This document shows, in pieces, positions 12,049-12,132 of a stretch of 12,132 nucleotides of DNA (position 1 is the stretch's first letter; each line of letters begins with the position of its first letter). The stretch spans positions 1 through 12,132 of the forward strand of contig CAZKTA010000039.1 of NCBI GenBank assembly GCA_964555645.1. Reading direction: 5' to 3'. Source of the DNA: DTLC01 sp964555645 (GTDB lineage Bacteria > Verrucomicrobiota > Verrucomicrobiia > Limisphaerales > DTLC01). The notes under the pieces were generated by a model. The model made no database searches. It worked only from the letters and a program-made list of their open reading frames with translations, and had not been told where the DNA came from. The position numbers were made by a program, and so were the translations under genes.

Positions 12049-12132
12049 GTGGGAAAAATTTTTTATGTAACTGCCTTGTTTCCCCATTACAACTGCGTAG
12101 CTTAAGTAAAGGCTTTGAGTTTTGCCGAAATT

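Noticed and set aside
1..12132. tRNA, rRNA or riboswitch
   Set aside because: No cloverleaf, rRNA core sequence or known riboswitch consensus was seen on either strand by eye; a covariance-model scan would be needed to exclude small RNAs.

Overview
The window looks like a chromosomal segment of a Verrucomicrobiota bacterium, perhaps from the Limisphaerales/Pedosphaera side. This is inferred from three things: the style of the secreted proteins (a PEP-CTERM-like sorting tail and a C-terminal '...YFRL' module), the 32-residue helical repeat proteins, and fragments of a kinase sensor domain and a DUF5989-like protein. No rRNA or other phylogenetic marker is present. All intact genes lie on the minus strand, so the window is best read from right to left.

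Right to left: (1) 12048-10218, a large secreted protein of unknown function with its own promoter region and a strong terminator. (2) About 10020-9199, a decayed zone holding a repeat-like element with 12-bp inverted ends, a frameshifted DUF5989-like membrane peptide and, on the plus strand, the truncated N-terminus of a sensor-kinase-type protein. (3) 9088-5967, a GH11 endo-xylanase with its own control region and terminator, then a sulfatase-modifying-factor-like (FGE-fold) secreted protein followed 7 nt later by a membrane-anchored helical repeat protein. (4) 5509-4550, a secreted protein with a degenerate PEP-CTERM tail, with its own control region and terminator. (5) 4434-2512, a secreted GH5 glycoside hydrolase with a C-terminal ricin-type (CBM13-like) lectin domain, with its own control region and a downstream hairpin. 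(6) 2321-205, two translationally coupled genes for proteins built of about 32-residue helical repeats. (7) 1-125, a broken NtrC-family (sigma-54 activator) fragment on the plus strand.

The most interesting signal is regulatory. Four separate single-gene units, all encoding exported proteins and including the GH5 and GH11 enzymes, carry the same arrangement upstream. An 18-bp dyad close to ATGAGTAT-NN-ATACTCAT ends exactly on the first base of a TTGACA-like -35 element. In the GH5 and GH11 genes a 22-bp element (20/22 identical) also follows at exactly the same 41-nt offset, close to the predicted transcription start. The PEP-CTERM-like and xylanase genes additionally share about 35 bp farther upstream. 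This suggests a dispersed regulon for exported polysaccharide-degrading proteins, controlled by one unknown dimeric regulator whose gene is not in the window. The arrangement and spacing are read directly from the sequence; the regulon and its function are inference.
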